DNA of 36,053 bases from positions 1 through 36,053 of the IMG/VR virus record IMGVR_UViG_3300026512_000040. One strand, written 5' to 3'. The notes below the pieces were generated by a model. That model searched no databases. It worked only from the letters and a program-made list of their open reading frames with translations, and was not told where the DNA came from. This DNA comes from a virus. Below are positions 18,064 through 24,611 of the stretch, piece after piece (within the stretch, counting starts at the first letter, position 1; every line of letters begins with the position of its first letter). The translations under genes and the position numbers were made by a program.

Positions 18064-19400
18064 ATCACACCTCCAACTTGGACGGTTTCGCCCTCATATT
18101 CGTACACTTGTACCGAAACATCTGTGAAGCATGTGTGTGGTCCGTCAAAGAAGCATTTGGCACATCCACTTTTCCCGTCTCTGTTTTTTAAGATTAAGAT
18201 TTCGGCTGGGTTTATGGGTTGCTCGGCGGTGCTTGGGTCGTTTCTGTTGTAGTAGCTCTCTCTGTGAAGTGCTAGAACTATCTCTGCATCCTCTTCCACT
18301 GCTCCGCTCTCTCTGATGTTGCTTAAAAGCGGGCGTTTGTTTTGCTGTCCCTCGTTCGCTCTGTTTAGTTGAGAGAGAAGAAAAACTACTACGCCATACT
18401 CTTTTGCTGTTTTTTTGATAAGTTTGGTTATCTCGCTTATCTCTTGTGGGATATTTTTGCCATCTTTTTTAATATATCGTAGATGGTCGATGATCCAATA
18501 CTTTACATGTGGATTTTTTCTAAAGATTATGCTCGCTTTTGCTACAAGCTGATGTATGCTGATGTAGCTTTGGTCGTGGATGATGATGTTTTTGCTGTAT
18601 CTTAGTTCATCCAAAGAGCGTTTAAATCTATCTGGATTTCGCATCAAACCTCTTTTGATGTCGCTCAAACTCTCGTCTGCTCTTTGGGCGTGGAGTCGTC
18701 TCAATATTTGCGTAGCGCTCATCTCAAGAGAGTCAAAAAGAACTCCATCACCATTTTTGTCTGCATAGTTTGTGATGGTCGTCGCAAAGCTGGTCTTGCC
18801 CATACTTGGTCTTGCGGCAACTACTACCAAATCACCAGGGCTAAAAGCACCGATGATGCCGTCGAGAGCTCTTATACCACTTTTATAGCCGATATAGTCC
18901 TTATGTTTATAAGCCTCTTGGAACTCTTTTTCAAACTCTTCTACTATCTCTTTTATATCTTTAGACTTTTTGGAGAGGGATTTATCGGCTATCTCGTTTA
19001 GGGATTTGCTTATGAAGCCTAATATATCGTACACCGCCTCGGACTCTCCTAGCTTGTTCTTGACTTCGCTCATCATCTCAACAGTTTCTCGCCTCTGGCT
19101 TTTGTCTCTTAGCTCTTCTATGTATCCGTCCAGACTTGGGAGTGGATTTGTAGAGGTTATCTCCAGCATCGCCGTTTCATCCCAACGGTTTTGCTTTTGT
19201 AGCTCCATAGCGATAAACTCTTCGTCTATCGGTTTTTCTGCTCTCTCTAACTCTATCATCACTTCATACATGTAGCGATGTGCTGGTAGATAAAAGTCCT
19301 CTGGAGCGAGTTTTGCCATAGAGAGTATAAATATCTCTGGATTAAACAAAAAACTAGATAGTACCGCTCTCTCTATATTTATGTTGTGCAGGTTATTCAT
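18060..19400 (-). CDS. dnaB: Replicative DNA helicase, DnaB type
   Basis: 446 residues. N-terminal domain (RAVLSSFLFNPEIF, LAPEDFYLPAHRYMYEVM) followed by linker and RecA-type ATPase with Walker A ARPSMGKTSF at 196-205, the H2 segment DSLEMSATQILRRL, Walker B IIDHLRYI, and the arginine/glutamine motif LSQLNRANEGQQNKRPLLSNIRESGAVEEDAEIVLALHRE. It unwinds the phage origin with the adjacent replication protein. It overlaps its neighbours in both directions. Confidence 0.95.
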   Translation of the reverse strand: MNNLHNINIERAVLSSFLFNPEIFILSMAKLAPEDFYLPAHRYMYEVMIELERAEKPIDEEFIAMELQKQNRWDETAMLEITSTNPLPSLDGYIEELRDKSQRRETVEMMSEVKNKLGESEAVYDILGFISKSLNEIADKSLSKKSKDIKEIVEEFEKEFQEAYKHKDYIGYKSGIRALDGIIGAFSPGDLVVVAARPSMGKTSFATTITNYADKNGDGVLFDSLEMSATQILRRLHAQRADESLSDIKRGLMRNPDRFKRSLDELRYSKNIIIHDQSYISIHQLVAKASIIFRKNPHVKYWIIDHLRYIKKDGKNIPQEISEITKLIKKTAKEYGVVVFLLSQLNRANEGQQNKRPLLSNIRESGAVEEDAEIVLALHRESYYNRNDPSTAEQPINPAEILILKNRDGKSGCAKCFFDGPHTCFTDVSVQVYEYEGETVQVGGVI

Positions 19401-19642
19401 CGCACACTTCTTGAAAAATGTACTCTGTTTTTTTCTAGCTTTTCAGGCGGTATGAGATACTTGCAGTAGCTTTTGCCCTCAACCGGCACGGAGATGACAT
19501 CGAAACCCTGCTCTATGAGTTCAGGTACTCGACTTCGCAAGTTATTGCTGACAAATCGCTGGCAGGCTTCCGCAGCACTCAAAGGTCCATCGTTCAAAAG
19601 GTGTCTTACTATCCTAAAAGATTCACTGTCTCTTTTTATCAT
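19397..19642 (-). CDS. Small helix-turn-helix protein
   Basis: 81 residues. IVRHLLNDGPLSAAEACQRF followed by VSNNLRSRVPELIEQGFDVISVPVEGKSYCKYLIP gives a winged-helix layout: two helices, recognition helix with Arg-x-Arg, then a beta hairpin. Small proteins of this type occur in phage early operons beside replication genes and probably regulate them. It overlaps the next upstream ORF by ATGA. Confidence 0.6.
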   Translation of the reverse strand: MIKRDSESFRIVRHLLNDGPLSAAEACQRFVSNNLRSRVPELIEQGFDVISVPVEGKSYCKYLIPPEKLEKNRVHFSRSVR

Positions 19643-19764
19643 CTTACTGCCTCCTTTAGTCGTTTTCTTAGGTACATGATAAGAGTGATCTTATCTCCTG
19701 TACTCTTAGCTGAATTTTTTACCGCCTCGATGAGTTGCAAAATCTCTTTAACCGAGGACTTCAT
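19639..19764 (-). CDS. Small ORF, 41 residues
   Basis: MKSSVKEILQLIEAVKNSAK then STGDKITLIMYLRKRLKEAVR. One amphipathic helix plus a basic C-terminus. It overlaps the gene before it by 17 nt and the gene after it by 4 nt (ATGA), the tight packing of the operon, and an AAAGAG/GGAGG-like site is near the ATG. The reading frame uses normal codons for the operon. No known family. Confidence 0.55.
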   Translation of the reverse strand: MKSSVKEILQLIEAVKNSAKSTGDKITLIMYLRKRLKEAVR

Positions 19765-20251
19765 CTAGTTTGTCTTCTATGGCTCGAAGTTTTTTTCGCA
19801 TATCGACTGCTATGTGTTTTATTCTCTTCGCCTCTTTTTCATCTATTACACCGTCTTCTAAATCATAAATTACTTCATCAGCGAGGAGTCCGAGCATACC
19901 TTGTACTTCTAAAACACCTATTTGCATAGATTCTTCTACTGGTGTAGCTTCATCTGCTTTTGGAGCTGATTTTATAAAAAAGCCAAATTTGCCCACTATG
20001 GCATCGAGGATATTTTTTTGCTCCTCTTTATCCATTTCATTTAACATAATGAGTAATTCATCTAATTTGATAAATTTTGTAGTTTCGTTTGAGGAGAGTC
20101 TTTTATAGAGCTGTATGTTTTTGCTTTTCCCACACAGTCCTAAAACTTCCGCCATATAGCTGACACCGTTGATGTCGTTTTTCTTGCCAAATATAGTTAT
20201 GTTCTCTTTGATGATGTCGTAGAGAAACGGATCCTTATAAATATTGTGCAT
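19748..20251 (-). CDS. Phage regulatory protein, CII/CP76-like
   Basis: 167 residues from the ATG at 20251, chosen because AAAGGGTTGGAT stands directly before it; the longer frame to 20326 would run through a hairpin. The N-terminal half reads KDPFLYDIIKENI, then GVSYMAEVLGLCGKSKNIQLYKRLS, KFIKLDELLIMLNEM and ILDAIVGKFGFFI. The order of an HTH followed by a 'L-L-EL--L---' helix and 'ILDAL----G' resembles the phage CII family (PF06892) of P2/186. First gene after the leftward promoter, so probably a lysis-lysogeny or replication regulator. Confidence 0.6.
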   Translation of the reverse strand: MHNIYKDPFLYDIIKENITIFGKKNDINGVSYMAEVLGLCGKSKNIQLYKRLSSNETTKFIKLDELLIMLNEMDKEEQKNILDAIVGKFGFFIKSAPKADEATPVEESMQIGVLEVQGMLGLLADEVIYDLEDGVIDEKEAKRIKHIAVDMRKKLRAIEDKLDEVLG

Positions 20252-20264
20252 ATCCAACCCTTTG

Positions 20265-20325
20265 TGATACTTCAAGACAACCTGCAAAAAGGGTTGAAAA
20301 ATTTGCAGGCTGACTTGAAGTATCA
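20265..20325 (-). promoter_or_regulatory. Long hairpin in leader of leftward operon
   Basis: Outer arms GATACTTCAAG (20266-20276) and CTTGAAGTATC (20314-20324) are perfect complements, with an extra T-A pair outside. Inner arms CCTGCAAA (20281-20288) and TTTGCAGG (20302-20309) are also perfect, separated by a symmetric 4/4 internal loop. The element ends 13 nt before the ATG and next to the ribosome binding site of the CII-like gene. It could be an RNA hairpin or a split DNA operator. Confidence 0.6.
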
Positions 20326-20358
20326 AAAATTTACAAATGTTTCCATTCGCATTTTGGA

Positions 20359-20387
20359 ATTATATATTAATCTATATATATTGTCAA
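20359..20387 (-). promoter_or_regulatory. Leftward early promoter (PL-like)
   Basis: On the minus strand TTGACA (20387-20382), a 17-nt spacer, and TATAAT (20364-20359): an exact sigma-70 consensus. Transcription should start near 20352 and run into the CII-like gene and the whole replication/late operon. The 19 nt ATTAAAAACTATTGACAAT around the -35 (20398-20380) are identical to those at the rightward promoter by the CI gene. Confidence 0.8.
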
Positions 20388-20489
20388 TAGTTTTTAATAT
20401 ATAAACTTTATTTTATCTTTAAAATAACTGCCATTTATATTTTGTTTAATAAATATTAAAGTAAAATAAAAAGAAAAGGGGTTGAAAAT

Positions 20490-21098
20490 ATGGAGAGTGA
20501 TATAGAGCGTTCAAGACATGTCATAGAGTACATCGTAAAGCACATACATCTTCAAAGTGCATTTTATATAACAGCGATGATTTCCGTAGCTATCGTCGCA
20601 CTACAATTTAGATATATCACAAAATGGAATAAAAAACAGTTAACAATCAAAATGCTATATGAGTTAAAGGATAGTCTAAAGATTCATTTTGATTTTTTGC
20701 ATAAAACCTTTAAATATAGAGATTTGACCGAACCTATAAGCTGTGATACTATACATAATGCAATGGGTGGGTTTTTAGAAGATGAAGCAAAGACAGAGGG
20801 AGATTGTAAAGTAAGTGAAGTAGTAAATATCTCAGGTAAAAAATTTGTTTATCACGATGATGGTAAAAATATAAAACTTAAACTGGGTAATTTTTTAAAT
20901 GATCTTGAAGCTTTTGCAACAGGAGTAAATGATAAAACTTTCGACGAGAAACAATCAAAAAGATTGATGAGAGGCATAATCGTAAGAGCTTATAAGTATT
21001 TCAAACCATATATCATACATCTAAGAGATGATCACAAAGAAGTTAGTCAACTTGCTTATAGAGAGTTATTTATATTGGGTGAAAAATGGAGTGAATAG
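20490..21098 (+). CDS. Membrane-anchored protein of unknown function
   Basis: 202 residues. A single membrane helix at about residues 22-42 (LQSAFYITAMISVAIVALQF) is followed by a basic KWNKKQ stop-transfer and a soluble helical domain (FLHKTFKYRDLTEPI, LGNFLNDLEAFATGV, YKYFKPYIIHLRDDH). The layout (one TM, then a helical 'L--FLN--E-la-gv--g--d' domain) resembles DUF4760-like proteins seen in mobile elements. Strand opposite to the replication operon, with AAAAGGGGTTGA upstream; probably lysogenic cargo, possibly exclusion. Confidence 0.55.
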   Translation: MESDIERSRHVIEYIVKHIHLQSAFYITAMISVAIVALQFRYITKWNKKQLTIKMLYELKDSLKIHFDFLHKTFKYRDLTEPISCDTIHNAMGGFLEDEAKTEGDCKVSEVVNISGKKFVYHDDGKNIKLKLGNFLNDLEAFATGVNDKTFDEKQSKRLMRGIIVRAYKYFKPYIIHLRDDHKEVSQLAYRELFILGEKWSE

Positions 21099-21169
21099 AT
21101 TATACTTAAGCTTTAATTTAGTTAGATTAGCTTAAAATATGGAAGATGGATACATAAAAAAGGGGTTGA

Positions 21170-21235
21170 ATGATGTACTTATACATAGACAGTAAAAACT
21201 TAGACAGGATAGTTGAAGAGTGGCCGTCGTGCTAA
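21170..21235 (+). CDS. Tiny ORF followed by terminator
   Basis: 21 codons encoding MMYLYIDSKNLDRIVEEWPSC. The extended site AAAAAGGGGTTGA directly precedes the ATG, the same element used by several confirmed genes here, so translation is likely. A strong terminator hairpin begins 13 nt after the stop. It could be a short leader peptide or a functional small protein; the sequence alone does not decide. Confidence 0.45.
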   Translation: MMYLYIDSKNLDRIVEEWPSC

Positions 21236-21247
21236 CCCACTAAACTG

Positions 21248-21293
21248 TAAAAACCCTCAGGCTGGTTAAAATCGGTCTGAGGGTTTTTGTTTT
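21248..21293 (+). terminator. Rho-independent terminator
   Basis: AAAACCCTCAG ... CTGAGGGTTTT form an 11-bp stem followed by TGTTTT on the plus strand. The loop is about 16 nt. It should stop transcripts from the plus-strand genes at 20490-21235. Confidence 0.85.
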
Positions 21294-21483
21294 AAAACTC
21301 CAAAAATATAAAAGATATATACAACTATAGAGAAAAAATCATAAAAAGTTTAGAGATATTTGAAGTAGATTAGCTTAAAACTTAAATATAGATTAAAGTA
21401 AATGAAAAATAAAGCATTTTTATGGTATTATATTATCCATATGAAAACATGGATATAAGAAAAATAGGAAAGGAAAACTCGAA

Positions 21484-21699
21484 ATGTGTAATAAAATAGA
21501 AGCGAAAACAGTAAGAAAAATTAACTATTTTATAAATGGTTTTAAAAATGCTTTCGTTCCTAATTATGATGATTTTTTAGTTGAAGCACCGGGACACTAT
21601 CTCAAAAGTGTCAGCAAAAAGAGAAAAAAGAAACTAAGTACCTATGAAAAAAACAGAAATAGACAAAAAAGTACAGCAGATAAAAGAATCACAGCCTAA
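21484..21699 (+). CDS. Small basic protein
   Basis: 71 residues, MCNKIEAKTVRKINYFINGF followed by a very basic C-terminal half (SVSKKRKKKLSTYEKNRNRQKS). AGGAAAGG lies 10-15 nt upstream of the ATG. It overlaps the next gene by 56 nt. No recognised family. The basic tail could bind nucleic acid or the inner face of the membrane. Likely same transcript as the DUF2335-like gene. Confidence 0.45.
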   Translation: MCNKIEAKTVRKINYFINGFKNAFVPNYDDFLVEAPGHYLKSVSKKRKKKLSTYEKNRNRQKSTADKRITA

Positions 21700-22102
21700 A
21701 TATAAGCCTAATACTGCGATACAAAACAACTACTATCACTATGAGATAAATATATCACCCAAAGAATTAAGTACGCTCGCACAAAAAGATCCCAAATCTG
21801 CCCAAATGTTTTTAGAGTTGCAAAAAAGCCAACTAGAACACGCAAAAGAGGTAGATCGAAGGATACTAACACTAGAAGAAAAAGAGCAGGACATGAGACA
21901 CAAAGAACTGCCATATGCAAGGAGGCTGTATGCAAGAGGTCAGATTTTTGCTTTTGTAACTATTTTGCTAGGCTTTTTATCTGCAGTTGGATTTGGATAC
22001 TTAAAAATGGAAAAAGCAGCTATCGTCAGTATCGCCATAGCAGGCGGCACGGTTGTTGCACAGTTTCTAGGGAACAGCAAACCAAAAACAGAAGAAGAGT
22101 AG
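21644..22102 (+). CDS. DUF2335-like membrane protein
   Basis: 152 residues. The first ~95 residues are charged and helical (QMFLELQKSQLEHAKEVDRRI, then EEKEQDMRHKELPYARRLYARGQ), followed by two membrane helices at about 102-121 and 124-142 separated by a short loop and an acidic tail. A soluble coiled part with 'R---------R-----G' then paired TM helices with a Gly-rich second segment is the DUF2335 pattern. In phages such cargo is sometimes linked to superinfection exclusion, which is only a possibility here. Confidence 0.6.
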   Translation: MKKTEIDKKVQQIKESQPKYKPNTAIQNNYYHYEINISPKELSTLAQKDPKSAQMFLELQKSQLEHAKEVDRRILTLEEKEQDMRHKELPYARRLYARGQIFAFVTILLGFLSAVGFGYLKMEKAAIVSIAIAGGTVVAQFLGNSKPKTEEE

Positions 22103-22110
22103 TCTCTTCT
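22084..22110 (-). terminator. Possible terminator after the CI gene
   Basis: AGAAGAG (22093-22099), loop TAGT, CTCTTCT (22104-22110); on the minus strand the stem is followed by TCTGTTTTT. It would end the leftward repressor transcript just inside the 3' end of the convergent DUF2335-like gene. The stem is short and only 3 G-C pairs strong. Confidence 0.4.
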
Positions 22111-22132
22111 GTAAAAAAATCACCCATAATAC

Positions 22133-22738
22133 TTATACTATACTCCTCGATACCTTGCCAAATATCCTAAAAGTGCTTTGGTCATCCAAGGATGTGGTGT
22201 AGCTTTCGTAATCTTTGTTTGTGCTTATGATGCGTAAATGTCCATTTTCATTTATCTGTAGGAGTTTTACCATGAGGGTGTTTCTGAAGTTTAGCACATA
22301 GAGCCCCTCTCCTATATACTCTTTGATACTGCTGTCAAAAACTACCCAGCTGTCCGGAAAGAGCAGAGGGATCATACTGTAGCCGTCCACCTGCATGGCA
22401 AAAAGAGCTGTTGGAGGTGTGGTTTTGAAGACGGCTAAGTCTAAAATCAACTCGCCCACTTTTTCCACACTGTCTATCGACTCTACATTTACACCGCCAC
22501 CTGCTCCAACTCTTGGAGATAATTTTGTGACTGATATAGTATTTTTACTATTTACAGGTGTATAAATTAAATCTTTTATTTTAAATCTTACCTTATCATT
22601 GAAACCATTACTATACCAGTTATTCGCTGTTCCCTCTGAATATTTAAGAATTTTAGCCAGTTCTTTAAGGCTACTAATATTTAGTATTTTTTTAGCATCT
22701 TCAAATAACAATTTATCTTCTTTTGTCATTTTTTTCAT
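22133..22738 (-). CDS. CI-like prophage repressor with S24 peptidase domain
   Basis: 201 residues. Residues 10-60 form the HTH (ISSLKELAKILKYSEGTANNWYSNG). The peptidase domain has cleavage site Ala79-Gly80 (RVGAGGG), nucleophile Ser121 (DGYSMIPL) and general base Lys158 (LMVKLL), all intact. So it should be self-cleaved through activated RecA, leading to induction. The gene is divergent from the rightward early genes across a large palindrome, the classical immunity layout. It is the main candidate for keeping lysogeny. Confidence 0.9.
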   Translation of the reverse strand: MKKMTKEDKLLFEDAKKILNISSLKELAKILKYSEGTANNWYSNGFNDKVRFKIKDLIYTPVNSKNTISVTKLSPRVGAGGGVNVESIDSVEKVGELILDLAVFKTTPPTALFAMQVDGYSMIPLLFPDSWVVFDSSIKEYIGEGLYVLNFRNTLMVKLLQINENGHLRIISTNKDYESYTTSLDDQSTFRIFGKVSRSIV

Positions 22739-22766
22739 TTTTCCACCTTAAAACTATTAAAAACTA

Positions 22767-22795
22767 TTGACAATCTATATAAAATACTATATACT
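22767..22795 (+). promoter_or_regulatory. Rightward early promoter (PR-like)
   Basis: TTGACA (22767-22772), 17-nt spacer, TATACT (22790-22795). Start of transcription expected near 22802, inside the palindrome. The same 19-nt box as at the leftward promoter surrounds the -35 (22756-22774). Confidence 0.75.
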
Positions 22796-22841
22796 TTCAT
22801 CATATTTGCATTATCATAATACAAATATAATGAAAGTATAT
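22789..22841. promoter_or_regulatory. 53-bp operator palindrome between CI and early genes
   Basis: Left arm ATATACTTTCATcATATTTG (22789-22808) and right arm CAAATATaATGAAAGTATAT (22822-22841) are complementary at 19 of 20 positions with a 13-nt centre. The left arm contains the -10 of the rightward promoter; by symmetry the right arm puts a TATACT in the leftward direction. Two mirrored repressor sites controlling divergent promoters is the most likely reading. Confidence 0.7.
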
Positions 22842-22874
22842 TACAAAATGCCTTAAATATGAAAGGAAGATGTC

Positions 22875-23135
22875 TTGAAATTTAGCCAAAATGTCTCATT
22901 TTTGAAAAACATTGAGTTTGGATTGTGGGAAAAGAACAGAGATTTAGAGGATTTATGCAGTAGTTGCGATGCAAAGCTATCCAGCGTAAAGACCAGACTG
23001 TATATGATAAACCTATATAGAGAGCTATACACCCCACTAGACAAAAAGCTACACACCTACCTACTAAAAAACTGCAAAGGCTACAAAGAGTGGGCAAAGG
23101 AGATAAAGATAGGTGAGTTATCTAGTAAAGTCTAG
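22875..23135 (+). CDS. First gene after rightward promoter (Cro position), unknown
   Basis: 86 residues, basic, four Cys. The start is TTG at 22875, with AAGGAAG 5 nt upstream; the nearby ATG at 22870 stops after two codons. Features are DLEDLCSSCDAKLSSVKTRLYMINLYRELYTPLDKKLHTYLLKNCKGYKEW. It has no obvious classical HTH, but its position matches Cro. It may be a small regulatory or host-takeover protein. Codon use is like neighbours. Confidence 0.5.
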   Translation: MKFSQNVSFLKNIEFGLWEKNRDLEDLCSSCDAKLSSVKTRLYMINLYRELYTPLDKKLHTYLLKNCKGYKEWAKEIKIGELSSKV

Positions 23136-23139
23136 TAGC

Positions 23140-23320
23140 CATTGAGTTAAGTTCTACATGTAAAGCTTAACTGAGTGTGAAAACTCAAAGTTTTTTAATT
23201 TACCCCTCGCTTTCCACGACCAAAGCGAGGCACTTTTGAAGTGATGTCACGATGAACAGAACCCAAGCTAGGGGATGGAAGCTTGAGGAGCTTTTTATAC
23301 CTGCTTATAAAGTAGGCAGA
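23140..23320 (+). ncRNA. Highly structured RNA/leader region upstream of tiny TM peptide
   Basis: Six short hairpins in series on the plus strand: AGTTAAG/CTTAACT; GAGT/ACTC; CCTCGCTTT/AAAGCGAGG with 7-nt loop; CACTT/AAGTG with 3-nt loop; AAGCT/AGCTT followed by TTT; and CTGCTTA/TAGGCAG (one G-U pair). Part of it (23187-23269) is repeated at 32647. It ends at the AAGGAG site of the ORF at 23333. No Rfam family recognised from memory. Confidence 0.45.
23187..23269 (+). repeat. 83-bp structured direct repeat, copy 1
   Basis: Matches 32647-32729 at 82 of 83 positions (C at 23262 against T). It contains the CCTCGCTTT/AAAGCGAGG and CACTT/AAGTG hairpins. Both copies are preceded at some distance by TCTACATGTAAAGC (23152 and 32525). 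The two copies flank the 9.4-kb accessory segment. Confidence 0.85.
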
Positions 23321-23332
23321 TATAAGGAGTTG

Positions 23333-23395
23333 ATGATGGATTGGTGGTTAATCATATTTTTAGTGTTTATGACACTATGGCTGTTTGATGAGTAG
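23333..23395 (+). CDS. 20-residue hydrophobic peptide
   Basis: MMDWWLIIFLVFMTLWLFDE: one membrane helix flanked by an acidic/aromatic start and an acidic end. AAGGAG lies 4-9 nt before the ATG codons at 23333/23336. Size and composition resemble type I toxins of the Ibs/Fst kind or small phage membrane regulators. The long structured leader makes riboregulation plausible. No antisense promoter was identified with confidence. Confidence 0.5.
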   Translation: MMDWWLIIFLVFMTLWLFDE

Positions 23396-23418
23396 AGGGA
23401 GCGTATGCCCCCCTCTAG

Positions 23419-23547
23419 CTACTTTTTGGTAGCAGGTTTTGGTTTTGGAACTTGCTCTTTGTCCTTTTGTTTAGATTTGGTATCCTCATAGACATCTCGC
23501 GTACTGTGTCCGCCCGTGTTGACGGTATTGATAGGCTTGTCACTCAT
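23419..23547 (-). CDS. Small hydrophilic protein, 42 residues
   Basis: MSDKPINTVNTGGHSTRDVY then EDTKSKQKDKEQVPKPKPATKK. GGAGGTGA precedes the ATG by 6 nt, a strong site. The C-terminal half is Lys/Pro-rich and probably disordered. It follows the 3-TM protein gene on the same strand and may be co-transcribed. No known function. Confidence 0.55.
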   Translation of the reverse strand: MSDKPINTVNTGGHSTRDVYEDTKSKQKDKEQVPKPKPATKK

Positions 23548-23565
23548 CTAGCATCACCTCCTTTT

Positions 23566-24042
23566 TTAGTTAGATAGTATGAAAGCTAGGTATATGACAT
23601 TTATAATGCTAAATATCGTAGCTATGTTTGTCAAATCACTTCTTCTGTTTTGGTTTTTTGTATTGCTATCTATGGCAGCTCTAGTGGAACTTAAAAAATC
23701 AAATAGAGCTTGTGATTTAGTCCATTTATCGTCTTTGTATTTTGACATTGCCCGCAAATCACTTAAGCCACCAAGCTGAATATCTCTAAAAAATGCCATA
23801 GCAACCAAGCAGATGACGATAGAGAATACAGCCAAGACAACAAACCCCATAATAGATTGATTCCAAGACGAGTGGTATAGCTGGGCTATTATGCCAAGCA
23901 TCAAGAAGTTTACCCACAAGATAGTTTTGATAATCGATATTTGATTTGGCATCACCGTTCTTGTAAGGGCATCTAACACTCTGTTTTCAGATGCAAGATG
24001 AAGCTTAAGATTGTGTTCGTAGTTTTCTACTTCAGTGTTCAT
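23566..24042 (-). CDS. Three-TM membrane protein of unknown function
   Basis: 158 residues from the ATG at 24042 (AAGGAG 5 nt upstream; a GTG two codons earlier is poorly spaced). Membrane helices at about 38-55 and 63-84, then a cytoplasmic-like segment LGGLSDLRAMSKYKDDKWTK, and a last helix at about 139-157. Two TM, helical linker, one TM resembles SLATT or Pycsar-type membrane effectors in layout only; no motif proves it. Transcribed against the surrounding early genes, which suggests lysogenic cargo. Confidence 0.5.
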   Translation of the reverse strand: MNTEVENYEHNLKLHLASENRVLDALTRTVMPNQISIIKTILWVNFLMLGIIAQLYHSSWNQSIMGFVVLAVFSIVICLVAMAFFRDIQLGGLSDLRAMSKYKDDKWTKSQALFDFLSSTRAAIDSNTKNQNRRSDLTNIATIFSIINVIYLAFILSN

Positions 24043-24153
24043 TTTCACTCCTTAAGTTTAGTTTGGAGTTGTTGTTTAGTTTTCGTCAAAACATTATACC
24101 ACAACTCCACAGTGAACTTTTAAAGAGTTGATAAAAACCAATAAAAGGGGTTG

Positions 24154-24246
24154 ATGGTGAAAAACATAGTCAAGTTCTTGCTACTTCTACTAGGAGCAGT
24201 AGCATACAGTAAAAAAGAGTTGCACCAAGCAGGTGTCAAGTTATGA
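24154..24246 (+). CDS. Small exported or membrane peptide
   Basis: 30 residues, MVKNIVKFLLLLLGAVAYSK then KELHQAGVKL. AAAAGGGGTTG directly precedes the ATG. A Leu-rich hydrophobic segment (residues 5-18) followed by a charged tail. It overlaps the next short ORF by ATGA. A possible small membrane protein; no family known. Confidence 0.5.
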   Translation: MVKNIVKFLLLLLGAVAYSKKELHQAGVKL

Positions 24247-24290
24247 ATATAGATAGTTTAGAATTTAAAAGAGGAGGACAAAATGTCTGA
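24243..24290 (+). CDS. 15-codon coupling ORF
   Basis: MNIDSLEFKRGGQNV: the start overlaps the stop of the 30-residue ORF (ATGA) and the stop lies inside the first codons of the next gene. It contains that gene's AGGAGGA ribosome binding site. Most likely it passes ribosomes on to the downstream gene rather than making a functional peptide. Confidence 0.3.
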   Translation: MNIDSLEFKRGGQNV

Positions 24291-24603
24291 AGAAGCAGTA
24301 GTTTTACCAAAACGGGTTGAAGCATTTGTAAATGCTTTTCAAGCACTAGGTGGGGGAGACCTATCTATACAAGCAGGAGATAAGCTCTCAAAAGCCATCA
24401 AGGCAACTATGATAGAGGGTAAAAAATCAACAGTTACCATCACTCTTGGCATATCGAGAACAAATGATGAGATGATTACGATAGACGGAGCGGTGAAAGC
24501 TACACTTCCAACTCCTAAAGTCACAGGTGCTTTCTTTGTGGATTGCCAAAACTACTTACCAAGTAGAAACAGACCTGACCAGCAGGTCTTAGACTTAAAA
24601 TAG
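24283..24603 (+). CDS. Early phage protein of unknown function
   Basis: 106 residues. PKRVEAFVNAFQALGGGDLS, DKLSKAIKATMIEGKKSTVT, then a beta-rich TITLGISRTNDEMITIDGAV and TGAFFVDCQNYLP. A helix pair followed by strands. It lies 8 nt before the YfdQ-like gene and may act with it in host takeover or replication. AGGAGGA upstream. No match recalled. Confidence 0.55.
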   Translation: MSEEAVVLPKRVEAFVNAFQALGGGDLSIQAGDKLSKAIKATMIEGKKSTVTITLGISRTNDEMITIDGAVKATLPTPKVTGAFFVDCQNYLPSRNRPDQQVLDLK

Positions 24604-24611
24604 GATATACA

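Larger units (their letters stand above)
21123..21380 (+). repeat. Two 15-bp direct repeats, TAGATTAGCTTAAAA
   Basis: Identical copies at 21123-21137 and 21366-21380 in the intergenic spaces before the 21-residue ORF and before the gene at 21484. Both lie upstream of plus-strand genes and may be binding sites for one regulator. The rest of 21294-21483 is AT-rich, with a possible -10 (TATTATATT near 21424) but no clear -35. Confidence 0.4.

Noticed and set aside
23140-23320. Retron-type ncRNA (msr/msd)
   Set aside because: Many hairpins, but no reverse transcriptase nearby and no clear a1/a2 pairing around the whole element.
23333-23395. Firm call of a type I toxin-antitoxin pair
   Set aside because: Peptide and leader fit, but no antisense RNA promoter could be shown from sequence, so it is listed only as a candidate.
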